64,000 nucleotides of DNA from Aquatica leii (GCA_035610365.1 CM069438.1:49968837-50032836); one strand, 5' to 3'. Numbered from the stretch's first letter, positions 33,319 through 45,245 are shown. Numbers and translations: made by a program. The notes: generated from the sequence alone by a model not told the origin.

Positions 33319-33850
33319 TCAGTACAGCAAAATGGGGTAAACAATTGGGTAAGATCCAGCTAGAACCAGCAAAATACTGACGACATATGCAAGAACCAAA
33401 TCACATTTATGACGTTTGCGAGGTCGATGAACGAAAGACGACGAAGCACAATCAAAAACGTCCAAACGAGTAGATGTCGATTGAAGAGAAGTAGCTTCCT
33501 CATCTGTAAAACAAATAAATCTTTTGATTAAATTTGCCGAAGTACTTCGAGCTACGTTAATATGGCGACGTCCTAAAGCAATGTCACAGTCGTGTCGTTG
33601 TTCCAACATACGCGCTTTCTGTGACACACACAAAACAATAACGAATGTATTGCGCCACTTTCGATCTCATGTAAGGCCAATAAAAATTACTACGAAAAAG
33701 AGATAGCGTCTTAGCCACACTACGATCATCAGAAGTAGAATCTGTGGTGACCAATGTCGTTTAATCGCAGAACTACAGCTGGAATGACAGACGCTGCAAC
33801 AGAGACAAGGAGGTGTAAACAGGCATCTGTAGTTTATATTACTCTCGTTT
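33319..33850 (-). pseudogene. Element X copy A: integrase zinc-binding region and basic tail
   Basis: Minus strand. Degraded text around 33780-33640 ends in FYWPYMRSKVAQYI followed by FVCVSQK, the HHCC zinc domain of Gypsy-type integrases. The open frame 33319-33633 continues with Ser/Thr-rich sequence ending in the basic cluster HRPRKRHK and a hydrophobic stretch. The expected DDE core of integrase does not follow. The same arrangement occurs in copy B (48930-49560), so the layout is a family trait and not a local deletion. Confidence 0.7.
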
Positions 33851-34079
33851 CGGCGCTCTTTTAATTACATTATAATTGACACATTAGAGATCAGACTGAA
33901 TTTTATTACACATCTACGACTCACTCTTCGAAGTTCTAAGCTGCCACTACTTTCTTTGGGATAATTAAATTATTGGTAAGTGATCGCAGCCTTCTGCACG
34001 TTTAGGTTCTTACCGTAACAGAGTAACAAAATTTATTGAAATCAATATCAACAAAAAATCAAAAAAATAAATGTTTGAA

Positions 34080-34600
34080 GTGACTTACAAGTTGCCAATA
34101 TTCCATCTTCCAATGAAACTTTTGGAGAACCTTAACAAGAGCGTCGCCTAGAATTGTCTGCATTTTGTTACACTCTACCTCGTCGATGGTATTTGGTCTA
34201 TTGAGACAGAATTTTGATTTTTAAATACCCTCATAAGAAGTAGTCATGAGGGGGTGTTTTTAGGAGATCTAGGAGGTCATTGGATAGATCTCCTACTACA
34301 AATTCATTAGTTTGCAAATACTTAGTTTAAATACTTGCGAATTATCTTTGCAAAATAGGGTGGCGCACTATCGTGTTGGTACCATATCGTATTATTGGGT
34401 AGATCTGGATCCTCTTCATTTGGGTAAAGTATTGCAAGTACAAGGACTATTTCCTCTCTTAAAAATTCAAGGTATTTTTTCCTTGCCAACGCGTCTCCAA
34501 AGAAAAATGGACTCAAGAAACGGTTACTTACAATACCAGCCCAAACGTTAACTTTTTGTGGAAACTGACTATGAGTTTCTATTTTCTAATGTTGATTTCT
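34080..34600 (-). pseudogene. Mariner-like transposase fossil
   Basis: Minus strand. QKVNVWAGIVSNRFLSPFFF and IWYQHDSAPPYFAKIIRKYL are the conserved segments with the second catalytic Asp of mariner-like transposases. A damaged PPRSP...DYFL-like and GYLK region follows, out to about 34080. The N-terminal DNA-binding part and the TIRs are not seen. It is an old remnant with frame shifts. Confidence 0.8.
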
Positions 34601-35177
34601 AGGAAAAAAATATCTAAAGTTTTGACAATTTACTGTTACCTAAGGACATTTCTACTCCCGAATCCAATCCGAAATTGGCTTTTTTATCCTACATTTACAA
34701 GGTTACAGATCAAATAGGGAAACTTCTTCGTAAGAATGGTATTAAACCTATATTCAACTCGACAGAAATCTTTTAAATACTGCCTTCTCCTAAGAACAAA
34801 TTTCCTACACTTTTATCTCAAGGTGTGTACCAAATTCCTTGTTTATGTGGTTTAGTCTACATTGGTCAAACCGGTCGTTCCGTCATTACTCGCATCTCAG
34901 ACCATGGTCGTTGTATAAGAAAAAGGCATACTTCTAAGTCTGTGGTTGCTGAACATTATTTTACAGGTCACAAGATAGATTTTGATAACGTTTTCGTGAT
35001 TGTCAAATCTTCATTCTTTTTTAACAGGAAATTCCAAGAAAGCATAGAAATCATCAAACACCCCAATAACTTCAATCGTGATCATGGTTTTGAACTATCT
35101 CCTCTTTGGTTTTTGGTCATTACTTTTTTATCAAAAACACGCCCCCTTTTGACCCGCAGTAATGATACTTCTTTTTT
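34601..35177 (+). pseudogene. Penelope-like element: C-terminus with GIY-YIG endonuclease
   Basis: Plus strand, stop at about 34775, then 34825-35193 open. CLCGLVYIGQTGRS is the GIY-YIG core with the flanking Cys pair typical of Penelope-like elements. The Arg helix RISDHGRCIRK, EHYFTGHKIDFDN and FQESIEIIKHP follow. The RT half is missing (5' truncation). The element's end is split by LINE copy 2, with PLE-derived sequence resuming after 40079. RT sequence of a similar element lies at 49570-50660, but I cannot tell whether they belong to the same family. Confidence 0.85.
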
Positions 35178-35190
35178 ATATATGGAGATT
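35178..35190. repeat. Target-site duplication of LINE copy 2, left
   Basis: ATATATGGAGATT, exact match at 40067-40079. The left copy is inside the Penelope-like 3' region, fixing the order of insertion. Confidence 0.9.
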
Positions 35191-35527
35191 TGAGTTACGT
35201 TTAGGCGGTGAAAGAGGAAGGTTGTGTAGATATGTAAATTGAATAAATCTAAAATAACGCGTTTAAACGGTATTAAAACTTAAGTAAAAATTTAAAGGTT
35301 GATAAACGCAGTAGTGCATTTATAACGTAGTCGTTTCGATTACGAAATAAGGTGCGGCGTGCCGATAAGATAATATAATAATCAGCGTGGATTTTCCGGC
35401 GTTTATGCATTGCATTTGTATTCATAAAATACGTGGAATTTTTTGGTGAATTTAATATAATTAACATTGCGTTAATCAGAAAGGGTAGACAGTTAAGTAG
35501 TGTAACGATAAGAGGAGAAGGGAAATT

Positions 35528-36260
35528 ATGTCGGATTCCGAGGAAGGGTGGTCTGAAGGAAAAAGAAAAAGGCAAGCTACGGTGGAGGAAGCGTTTAGGA
35601 AGAGCACCAAAGTAAGGAAATCACCGGTAGCGGAAAGAAAAGAGAGAAAAGATAGTGAGTTAGTAGAAATGTGTAAAGAACTGTTAAAGGAGGTAAAGAG
35701 TATAAGAGAGGAACATATTAAGATAGGTAAGAAGTTGGAAGAGAATAATAAAGAGGTAAAGGAGATGAAAGAAGAATTAAGAAAGACAAATGAAGAATGA
35801 AAGAAGAAATTTGAAGAAATGGGAGAAAAGTATAGAAAGTTGGAGGTCAGATTGGAGAAGATAGAGAGAAGCTGGGAAAAAACGGAAAAAAAAGGAGAAC
35901 AAACATAATCATAAGAGGTATGGAAGTGAAAGATGGAAAGAAGGAGCAAAAGGAGCAAGTGGAAAATTGGATGAAGAAGGATTTAAATATAGAGAAAACA
36001 GTGGTAGAAACTAGAAAGCTAGCAGAGCGTGTAATGTTAGTAAGGATGGGTACATTTGAGGATAAGTTAGATGTATGGAAGCAAAAAAGAAGGTTAAGAG
36101 GTACAAGCATTTATTTAGACGATGACATGACGAGAAGAGAAATAGAAATACAAAAGAAGATAAGATATGAGGCGAGTAAGATGAAGGGAGAGGGGAAAAG
36201 TATTAAAATAGGATTCTTGAAAGTGTGGGTGGAAGGTAAAGAAAGGTTTTGGGATGAGGA
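35528..36260 (+). pseudogene. LINE copy 2: ORF1 (coiled coil plus RNA-binding)
   Basis: 35528-35800 gives an acidic/basic start (MSDSEEGWSEGKRKRQ) and a long heptad-rich coiled coil (ELLKEVKSIREEHIKIGKKL). A TGA breaks it at 35800. From 35920 the text GMEVKDGKKEQKEQVENWMK, VVETRKLAERVMLVRM and GTSIYLDDDMTRREIEIQKK follows the order of L1-type ORF1 proteins (RRM then C-terminal domain). Such proteins coat the LINE RNA and act as chaperones. In this family the ORF then runs without a stop into the endonuclease, so ORF1 and ORF2 seem fused. Confidence 0.7.
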
Positions 36261-36289
36261 GAGAGGAAAAAAGATGGAAATGCAGAATC

Positions 36290-37659
36290 AAATGAAATTA
36301 GTGTTTTGGAATGTGGCAGGCATAAAAAATAAAGGAGAGGATTTCTGGAAATACGTAGAGGGTTTTGATATGATGGGAATGTCGGAAACATGGTTGGAGG
36401 AAAAAGACTGGGATGTATGGAAGGAAAAATTACCAGAGGGGTGTAATTGGAAGGTGGAATTTGCAACTAGAAAACAAAGTAAAGGTAGAGCAAGGGGAGG
36501 AATACTAACGGGTATAAAAAGGAACTGGTCGGTGGAAGAAGAGGAGGGAGACGAGAAGCAAGGGAAAGGGATCGTAAAAAATTATGTGGTCAGAGAAGGA
36601 AAGGAAAAATATATAGTGTTTACAGTTTATGGACGTGATATGAGGTTGATAAGTGAACAGATTGAGAAAATGGTACAGGGGGAGGAAAAGGAATAGTATA
36701 TTAAAACACAAGTTACAGAATGAACGCGCTTTAAGCACGAGACCGGGTTTCATACACGAGCCGCGCAGCGGCGAGTTTATGAAGCGGTCGAGTGATTGAA
36801 ACGTATTCTATGACGTGTGCTTTATACTATTTTCTCTATTTCGATACAATATTTAAAATTTTTCGTATAATTTTAATTTTAAAACAACATACTTTGACAT
36901 ATTGAAATTTATGTGTTAACCTAAAATCTCATACAAAATTTATCTCTTTATACCTTTATAAGTAAATAACTTTGTTTTAATAAGACGTTTTGATTTGATC
37001 TTGGCATCAAAATTTGAATTTTAATTGTTAAGTTTCAATAATTTTGATTTCTTTTTCATGTAACGTCAACTTACGATGCAGAGATACCAACTTTGAAAAA
37101 ACTAACATTACTAAAATTCGTGTAAGAATTTGCTTATTCTGACACGGATTTTAGTGTAAGAATCGCTAATTCTTATGTCGAAATAGAGAAAAGATTATTA
37201 TAGGGGGTGATTTTAACGCGAGAACAGGGGAAAAGGGAGGAGTGATTATAAGAGGGGAAGTAAAGAGAAGAGTTAGCATGGATAAGACAGTTAATAGGAA
37301 TGGGAAAATGTTAGTGGAGATATGTGAGAAAAAAGGGTGGTCAATTCTTAATAGAAGAGGAGGGGGCCAGAGGTGACTACACTTATATGGGAGGGAGGGG
37401 GGAAGCGGTGATCAATTATGTGATAGTGAGTGGGGAGATGTGGGAGGACATAGAAAGGTTTAAAGTTGGGGATGAAGAGGAATCGTATCATCAGCCACTG
37501 AAAGTGATTTTAAAAAGAAAAGAGCAAGGAAATAAGGAGGAACAGAGGGGATGGGAAGTGAAAAAGGTGTGGACTGAGGAAAGCATAGAAAGATATGAGA
37601 TGAAGTTGGAGCAAGTGAATTGGGGAGATGTAAGAGGGGAAGAAGGATTAAAGAGTTGA
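36290..37659 (+). pseudogene. LINE copy 2: endonuclease, split by hairpin element
   Basis: MKLVFWNVAGIKNKGEDFW (metal-binding Asn) and MSETWLEEKDW (catalytic Glu) lie before the insertion. KIIIGGDFNARTGEKGG comes immediately after it at 37190, followed by VGDEEESYHQPLKVIL. The last has Tyr in place of the Asp of the usual SDH motif, so a catalytic residue is lost. The insertion at 36691-37187 interrupts it just before the GGDFNA strand. Confidence 0.85.
36691..37187. mobile_element. Hairpin (MITE-like) insertion in LINE copy 2
   Basis: About 497 bp absent from the matching place in LINE copy 1. The first 140 bp form a near-complete palindrome. Outer arms are 36692-36721 and 36805-36831 (AATAGTATA...CACA...ACAGAAT and inverse). 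The GC-rich inner arms fall at 36741-36789. A second inverted repeat, TTTTCTCTATTTCGA (36830-36844) against TCGAAATAGAGAAAA (37178-37192), spans the rest. GAAAAG on both sides (36685-36690, 37188-37193) may be the target duplication. No ORF. Confidence 0.75.
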
Positions 37660-39345
37660 CTGCAGAAATGGAGAAAACTGTAGAAAAGAAAAGGTTTGAG
37701 AGAAGACAAGGAAAAAAGAGGAACGAAAATAGGTGGTGGAATAGAGAATGTAGAGAGGCAAAGATGAGAAACGCAAGAAGAAGATGGAAGAAAGGTAGAA
37801 TAGATGTACAGGGGTATAAGGGGAAGAAAGCGAATTTTAAAAATGTATGTTTTGAGAGAAAGGTGTCTTATAAAGAGGAAATGGAGAAAGGTGTCTTATA
37901 AAGAGGAAATAAAAAAAGAAGGAGAAGTGTGGGAAATTCTAAACAAGGAGAGAAGAAGAGGTAAAAGGATAGGAGGTTTAATTGTTCAAAGGTGTGGTTG
38001 GGTTATTGTATGGAGCGTTTGGAGGGCACAATAGAAAGACCAGGGCAGGTCACATTGCAAGGGGTAAATACAATACAGGAGGGGTGGGAGATAACGAAAG
38101 AGGAAATGGAGGAAGCAATAAATAGACTAAAATTAAGAAAGATGGCAGGAACGGACGGTACGCAAGGAGAGCAATGGAAATATGTAGGCGTGAGAGTGAG
38201 AGGAAATTTAAGAAAAATTTTTAATATAATATGGAAAGAGGAGTAATTGCCAGGGAGTTGGAAAGAAAGTTTAATTCTTCCGGTTTATAAGGGATGGGAT
38301 AGAAAGGAGGTAAAGAACTATAGAGGGATTAGTGTCACTAATGTAAGTTATAAATTGTATGCCATGATTATACAAAGGAGGTTGGAAAAGGAACTGGAAG
38401 AAAAAAGTCTATTACTAGAGTGGCAGATGGGATTTAGAGTGGGAAGAAGAGCAATAGACAATGTTTATATATTGAAACAGTTGGTGAGTGGAGAGCTGGA
38501 TAAGAAAAGGGGTAAGGTATACGCGTTCTTCATGGACATAGAAGCTGCGTTTGATAATGTTAATAGGGAAAAACTATGGAGGGTGTTAAGGAAAAAGGGA
38601 ATAGAGGAACAACTAGTAAGGAAACTAGAAGGGATATATAAAAAGATTAAGAATAGGGTAAAAATAGGGGATAGTGTTAGTAAAGTGTTTTGGACGAGGA
38701 AAGGGTTAAGGCAGGGGTGTCCTCTTAGCCCTATTTTATTTGCACTGTACATAAGGGACATAAAGTGTTGAAGAGAGGACAGTGTGGTGGGGTGGTAATG
38801 GAAGGAGGGGTTAAAGTGTGGGTGTTGGCATATGCAGACGATATGGTCATGGTGGCAAAAAATGAGTTGGAGATGAAAGTTATGATAAATACGATAAAGA
38901 GGTACCTGGAAAGGAAAGATTTGGGTTTAAATGTGAGAAAGTCTAATATGGTAGTTTTTCAAAAAGGGAGAGGAGGGAAGAAACAGGAGGAGTTAAGTTG
39001 GGGAGTACAGAAGATAGAGGCAGTGAATGAAGTGACATATTTCAGATATAGGCTAAGGTATGATAATAAAGATGATGCGCATATAAGGGAGTTAGCAAAG
39101 AAGGGTAACAGAGTATTAGGGCAGGTATGTAGTTTAGGGGAAAGAGTGTTTGGGAAGGAGATCGAGAAGAGAAGATGGCTGTTCGAAAAATTGATTAAAA
39201 GTGTGATGATGTACGGGGTGGAGGTATGGGGTTGGAAAGAATGGAACCTATTGGAAAGGGTGCAAATAAAATATTGGAAATGGATACTAGGTTTAGACAG
39301 GGAGACGCCGGGTACATAATAGAGGAGGAGGGGAAGTTAGAGAAG
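37660..39345 (+). pseudogene. LINE copy 2: reverse transcriptase
   Basis: Linker text (RRQGKKRNENRWWNRECREA) precedes the RT. Blocks seen: LKLRKMAGTDGTQGEQWKY, VYKGWDRKEVKNYRGISVTN, WQMGFRVGRRAIDNVYILKQ, FFMDIEAAFDNVNREKLW (catalytic Asp), RKGLRQGCPLSPILFALY and YADDMVMVAKNELEMK (catalytic YADD at about 38830). The frames 37992-38246, 38247-38771 and 38765-39319 are separated by one stop and one shift. Otherwise the domain is complete and closely matches copy 1. Confidence 0.9.
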
Positions 39346-39916
39346 ATTAGAATAGAAGCAGGGAAAAGGGCGAGGTAGGAGAGAATGTAAAATTTTGCAT
39401 TGTTGCTGGAGGACGGTAAAAGATATCAAAAACATATATGGGCAGGAGGAAAGGAAACTGTACTACCTACGAGGAGGTTTCGCAAGAGAAGAGGTGGAAA
39501 GAAGGAGAAAGGAAGGGAGGTTAAATACGGAGGAGATAGTAAGAAGAGATAAAGACTCGCATGTGCAAGAAAGGGAAGGAAAGATAAGGGAAGGAAAGTA
39601 TAACGTAAGGTATGGGAATATAAGGTCCAGGGGAGTTCTTAAGTATCTGATGGGGAGGAGAAGCTTAGGAGTGAAACGGCTTATAGCCAGGTTTAGATGT
39701 GGAAATGAGGAGAATTTAAATAGGTATTGGAAGGAGGGTGTAATGAAGAGATGTAGATTATGTGGGGAGGGATGGGAGGACATAGAGCACTTGGGTGAGG
39801 AGTGTGACGAGCTAAGGGAAGAAATGAGGGTGAGGAAGATTTTGCTTGGGGAGGTGGGGGAAGGATTGGATTGGATGAAAGCAGTAAAGGAAAGAAGGAA
39901 AAGAAGGGAGGGTTAG
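39346..39916 (+). pseudogene. LINE copy 2: C-terminal CCHC domain
   Basis: Open from 39395 for 173 codons. A Lys/Arg/Glu-rich helix region leads to KRLIARFRCGNEENLNRYW and CRLCGEGWEDIEHLGEEC, a complete Cys-X2-Cys-His-Cys knuckle. The knuckle is better preserved than in copy 1, and the reading frame ends naturally at 39916 before the 3' UTR. Confidence 0.82.
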
Positions 39917-40079
39917 GTCTAACGAAATAGAATAGTAAGATGGTGATTGGAATAATTTATTGGAGAAAGTTATTTTATTATATTATTATGTAAAGGGAAA
40001 AGGTGTAAGGGTAACGTAATCCATTGTAGGGCCGAATGGCTCAACAATTATCGATAAATAATAATAATATATGGAGATT

Positions 40080-42364
40080 ATTTTTTCTTAAGTCACTTCT
40101 ATGGAGTTTCGTTCACAAGCTGATTACCTAACTTTTGAGAAGTTCTTAGTTAAATTTCGGTAGTTCTTCGATTTCTCTCACGCCCTGATGTAGCTCCTTA
40201 CGAAAGTGGGCAAAACATTGGCAACTTCAGCTACAACAATGACGCAGTCCAAATCCAAAAAACGTTCTCATTTTAAAAAACAACCCAAATTGTGTAATTG
40301 ACGAAACCTATGAGTACAAAATATGCGATGTCGTTAAGTTTTGTTCCATAATCTGGAAACAGATGCAGCCAGAAAATTCTTGTATGCTCACAACAGATAA
40401 GAAAACACCTAAATGTATGTGTAATTTAACTGAATTAAAAGAAATAATAACAAACGTCAAAGTAGAAAAAATTGTTAAAACACACAATGACACATAAAGC
40501 ACCTGAAAAACGTTTTCACTTTTACGAAAAAAATAATTTACCAAATTAAACAAAACACGCAAACAATTATCGCCTACACAATTCGTCTTATTTAAGCCGT
40601 AATTACATTAACATGTTTTCATTCCATTACGTTTCTATCCTAACAACAAAACTTTAAAAAAACAAATCCTTTACATAACGCCAATTCTAATTATAATTAT
40701 TGTAACTTTTACGCTAATAAACGGATGTAAGTGCGTAACTTTCTTAACAAACAAACACAAAAAGTAATTTCGTATAGTTTCGTAAGATGTTCATTAATTG
40801 GTAATGAAGATGTTCGAAAAGTGTCGGAGCTAACAAATTCGGACGCTACTTACGTCGACCGTATCTAAAAAAAACTTTTTATTTTGTAAATAATGTAATA
40901 CGCGCTTTTATAAATAATGCAAACGTTCCCGAAATTAAGTAAATATAAATATTTTTTTTTTATAATTATTTTGTAATAATTTATTATTTTTTGTGGTTGA
41001 TCTTATGATTTTAACCAAATTCAATCATAAATTCAATCTGCACTACAAAAAGAAACAACACGCTTACTTGCTGAAAACCGCAGACTTTGCATTGTGAGTT
41101 GAAACATTCCCAGAGTAAATTTTGTTAAAAAATTTTAGACAATGATTTGTTTTAGTTATGTATTTTAAAATATTGTATATACGTAGTAGTTATCTACACC
41201 CCATTAATAACAATGTTTAGTGACACAGATAACAGGGCGAACTGAACTTATTTCATAAATTTCAGTCTGTTACGCTTTAAACAAATTGGAATAAAAAATT
41301 CAAGCACAATCGAATTTTTCTCAAATTAAAAACAAAAAAACTACTAATATCATAGTTACATAAACTAAAAAAATTCGAAATTGTAAGTACGAAAAAAGTA
41401 CAATGCAATATCTAATAAATGTTAATGCAGTTTTAAGCAAGGAAGTAAAATTGAGATTAGAAAGTTGTTTCTGCGCAACAATAAAACACGAAAAAATTAC
41501 ACGTGTTAAAAAAACAACAACTAAAAAGCAATTGCTGCCAAATCAGCGACAGAATATTGCTTAAGGTAATTTTAAGTTTTTATTATATTTAAAATGTACT
41601 TTTAACTTCCGTCATGCCAAGTAAAACAATTAATTTTGTAATTAGTTTGAACGTGGCCGTTTTGGTTGAAGATCAACTATAAAGATAACTATAACACTAT
41701 CAGTAATGCATTTATTCACAGTTTTAGTAGTAATTTTCACGCATTTGTAGTAAACTGTAAGTATTTTTTTACTGTTAAAACATCATGAAAAAGTTAAATA
41801 TATTTTACAACATAATATCGCATAAAAACACTAATCTCATCTCACGAGTAAAATTGGGAACGTCGATTATTTTTCGCACAACTAATGTAGTACCAACATT
41901 ATTGTTAGTGATTTATCATACTTATCGAAATAATATGTACTGAAAACCACACGTTTGATAATCATAGTAAACCGAATTGTAAAAGCAGTGTTAAATGTGT
42001 TACGCTGGTTTTGCTCGTAACAAAAAAAGGAAGGTGTCGGCTAACACAATTGTTCATGGAGATGGGGTCGCAGGCTTCGTGATGCAAGATTATAAACTGT
42101 ATCTAAAAAAGCGCCAAAACGATGAAAGACTAAATTAGGGAGAGACCGTTTAAATCTACCCGCAGCGGAAAAAAATAACACGACCGAAGTGATAACACAG
42201 AATATATATTTATTTTATCACAAGCAACAGTTAAAAAGGACGAAAAGGTACATAAATATAATTACATAAATTTTCCAAACACTAGTACATGGGTTGATAT
42301 CATAGGCCAAGTATAAGTTACGCCCTCGACTGGGCAACACGTCGTACAGCAAAATGACCTAGTC
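40080..42364. other. AT-rich spacer, little identifiable
   Basis: Begins with the remaining 3' flank of the Penelope-like element. The rest is AT-rich with short ORFs only (for example 40308-40562 -) that I do not support. It ends at the TSD of the Jockey element. Confidence 0.55.
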
Positions 42365-42559
42365 GGTCTAACTTTTTTTTTTCTTTATTTTTTGCCAGTT
42401 CAACAATAATTTACAATGTTATTCATGGCATTTATATGAATAGTAAGGTAAGAAGTAGCTACAATAAAGTTATAATTAATGGGAAGTGGTAGTTCCCTTA
42501 CAGTTAATTTAACAGTTGCTTACAGGTTAATCACAGTCCGATTTAATTAGGTACAGGTC

Positions 42560-45245
42560 TTAAGGCAGTTGGCGTTTTAGTCTTTGATGAATGTTTTGTC
42601 TGCCTATGTTATAATGAACAGCGCCTTGACAGTTGTGAATGGTCGTAAAGAACTTTTTAGCACTCGCAATGATGTAGCTGTAAACTGTAGTTACGTCTAA
42701 TTCGTAGTGAAGCTGTTCATTGCGAATGAACCATGGGGCGTTCACTGCAATGCGTAAGATTTTATTTTGGAGTCTTTGTATTTTTTCCAGGCTAGTTTTT
42801 GCTGTGTTACTGCATACTGGCGATGCGTAGAGCACCAGTGGTCGAATAAGCGATTTGTACAACATGATGGTGCATTTTGGTTTAAGCGATGATTTCCTAT
42901 TAATGAGGGGATACAGCTGCGCCAACCTCGCATATCCTTTGTTTAATTTATGATTTACGTGGAGTTTCCATGTGAGCCTCGTGTCGAGTAGTACCCTTAA
43001 GTACTTTATGGCAGCGTCAGCCGGATTCCAAGGAACGATGCTGTTGTTTATTACTAAATTGGGAGGGTTTGTGATCTTTCTTAAGGAGAATATTTTTGCT
43101 TGGCACTTATTTGGGTTATTGTGAATATTCCATTTCGTGTACTATGTGCATATTCGATGTATTGCTATCTGCAGTGTCTCTACGGCGTGGATGAGGTCAG
43201 TGTGTTGAGTCAGAATTGCAGTATCATCCGCAAAGGTCGCTAAGGTAGCCTCTGTGGTGGGGATGTCTGATGTAAATATATTGAAGAGCACCGGCCCAAA
43301 TACACTTCCTTGTGGGACACCTGCGCGGATGATCTTAGTTTCTGATATTGTGGTGTTGATACGTACTGCGAAAGTTCGATTGTCAAGAAAGGAGAAGATT
43401 ATTGCTTTGAGGTAGTTGGCGATTCTGATCTTGATTAGCTTGCTTTTTAAGCCTTCGACCCAGACCTTGTCAAAGGCCTGGGCGACGTCTAAGAATGCAG
43501 CAACAGAATAGCTTTTAGTTTCAAATCCCTCTTCTATTTTTTCGGAAATTCGTTGCAGTTGATGTTGGGTTGAGTGTGCTTTTTTGAAGTCAAACTGGAA
43601 TGGTGGTAGTACATTGAGTGGTAATAGTTCTTTCATTAACTGGCTGTGGATGATCTTCTCTAGGATTTTTGAGAGCGTAGTGAGCAGGCTTATTGGCCTA
43701 TAACTGTCCATCGATTTTTTATCTTTACCGGGCTTGGGAAATAGCAGTATGTGGGCGTGCTTCCACGCTTTCGGGAAATAGCCTTGGCGGAGACACGCGT
43801 TATATACTGTGGCGAGGTGTGCTAGGGATTTATTAGTGAGATGAGTTAATATTAAGTTTGTTATTAGATCATATCCGGGGGATTTTCTTTTTGGGAGTTT
43901 ACCAATTATTTCTTTGATGTCTTGGGGAGTAGTTGGGGTTATTGGTTCGGATATCACAGGTTGATTTTTTTCTATGTGGTTGATTATGTATTCGGTTTTA
44001 TGCGGAGCACAGATATATTTAGGTGTGAAAACTCTCTCGTAGTAAGCTGCAAAAGCTGCTGCTTTTTCTTCGTCGGTAGCAAGAGATGTGTTGTAAACGC
44101 TTAGTGTTGGGATTACCTCGCGCTATTTTAATATGCGCTTGGTGGCTTTCCACATTCCTATGCCCCCTGGTTGAAGGTCCTCGATATATTTCTGGTATGT
44201 ATTGATTCTCAGCTCGTCCAGTTCTCGCTTTAAACTGTGTGTTAACTTGTTTAATAGGCGTTTTGTTTCAGGATCTCTGCTTCTTTGCCATTCTCGTCTG
44301 GCTTGGCTTTTCCTTTTAATCAATTCTGTGATTTTGTGTGGTAGGTAATGGTGATTGGGTCTTTTTATGATTTTGGGAGGAAGGTTTGCTTTTAGTACAC
44401 TAGTGGTTATTGATGTTCTTAAGCTGGATATTGCGATGTCTATGTCTTCATTGCTGCTTAAGTTAGTTGGGCACTTCAGTTGCTTGTCTAGGTTGATTTG
44501 GAAGTCATCCCAGTTTACTAACCCGTTTATGAGTTTAGGGGTTGGCTGTGTCACTTGCGGAGTGTCGATAAACGTTATAATTACAGGTAAGTGGTCTGAG
44601 TCAAGCTCTTCTACAACTGTTTGAAATACCGAAGTTTGCGAAGTTTTTTTGTAAGACAATGTCCAGGATGTCAGGTAGGCGATCCTTACGGTATGGATAG
44701 TGAGTGTATTTATCCGGAGCTATTACCTGAAAAGAATATTTGGTCGCATAGCCTTACATCTTTATTCCTTCATGATTATTAGCTCTGCATCCCCATAGTT
44801 GATTCTTTGAGTTGAAGTCTCATATCATTAAGAGTGGTTCAGCAGTGTTGAATGTAGCTTTAAGGTCTTCCTCTATTAGTTTTTTATTCGGTTGCCTGTA
44901 GGTGTTTACTAATGTGAAGTATTGGTCATTTAGCTTAATTTTAGCTCTAATTGTTTCTAGGGTGAGGTTAGCAATGCTAGAGATGGGGTGGTGAATTATT
45001 TTCTTTTTAACGAGTATAGCTACTCCGCCAGCTGCAGTTCTGGCATTTATATTTTTTCTGTACACTAGGTATCCTGGTATTTTGAGTGTGTCTATTTCTG
45101 ATAGATGAATTTTGGTAATACATGCAACATCTATATTGTGCCTGGCAAGAAAGGATATAAGAAGTGTTCGTTGAGTTAGGATTCCGTTGGCATACCAGTT
45201 TAGGATTGTTAGTTTTTCTATGGGTTTTTGGAGTTTAGGGTCCAT
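42560..45245 (-). pseudogene. Jockey ORF2 (endonuclease and RT)
   Basis: ATG at 45245 overlaps the ORF1 stop (MDPKLQKPIEKLTILNWYAN). Endonuclease: the expected Asn strand reads LNWYANGI, ACITKIHLSEID has lost the usual ETWL, and a stop sits directly before DFNSKNQLWG. A second stop and a frame shift follow, then SDHLPVIITF. RT in 43142-43957: KRKSPGYDLITN, PKPGKDKKSMDSYRPISLL, FLDVAQAFDKVWVEGL (catalytic Asp), AGVPQGSVFGPVLFNIF and TFADDTAILTQ (FADD). The thumb region is 42560-42925 (KCTIMLYKSLIRPLVLYASP). Inactive. Confidence 0.92.

Larger units (their letters stand above)
30781..33850 (-). mobile_element. LTR element X copy A, carrying EPRS fragment
   Basis: 30781-30850 aligns to about 48672-48757 (ACTAAAACCAAAGT.AGAGT; TCTCAAAATG). 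33241-33850 aligns to about 48759-49400 (CAGTACAGCAAA, CTAGAACCAGCAA, TCTCAT.TAAGGCCAATAAAA). The two parts are adjacent in the copy at 46992-49565. Here they are parted by 2.39 kb of EPRS coding sequence on the same strand as the element's integrase domain. Confidence 0.8.
35191..40066 (+). mobile_element. LINE copy 2, apparently full length
   Basis: 4.9-kb non-LTR element with leader, ORF1 (coiled coil and RNA-binding), endonuclease, RT, CCHC end, and a 3' tail of TAA/AAT repeats. It is flanked by the 13-bp TSD ATATATGGAGATT (35178-35190 and 40067-40079). It begins TGAGTTACGTTTAGGCGG. It inserted into the end of a Penelope-like element. Its endonuclease is interrupted by a hairpin element (36691-37187). 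Several frame shifts and stops make it non-autonomous now. Confidence 0.93.
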
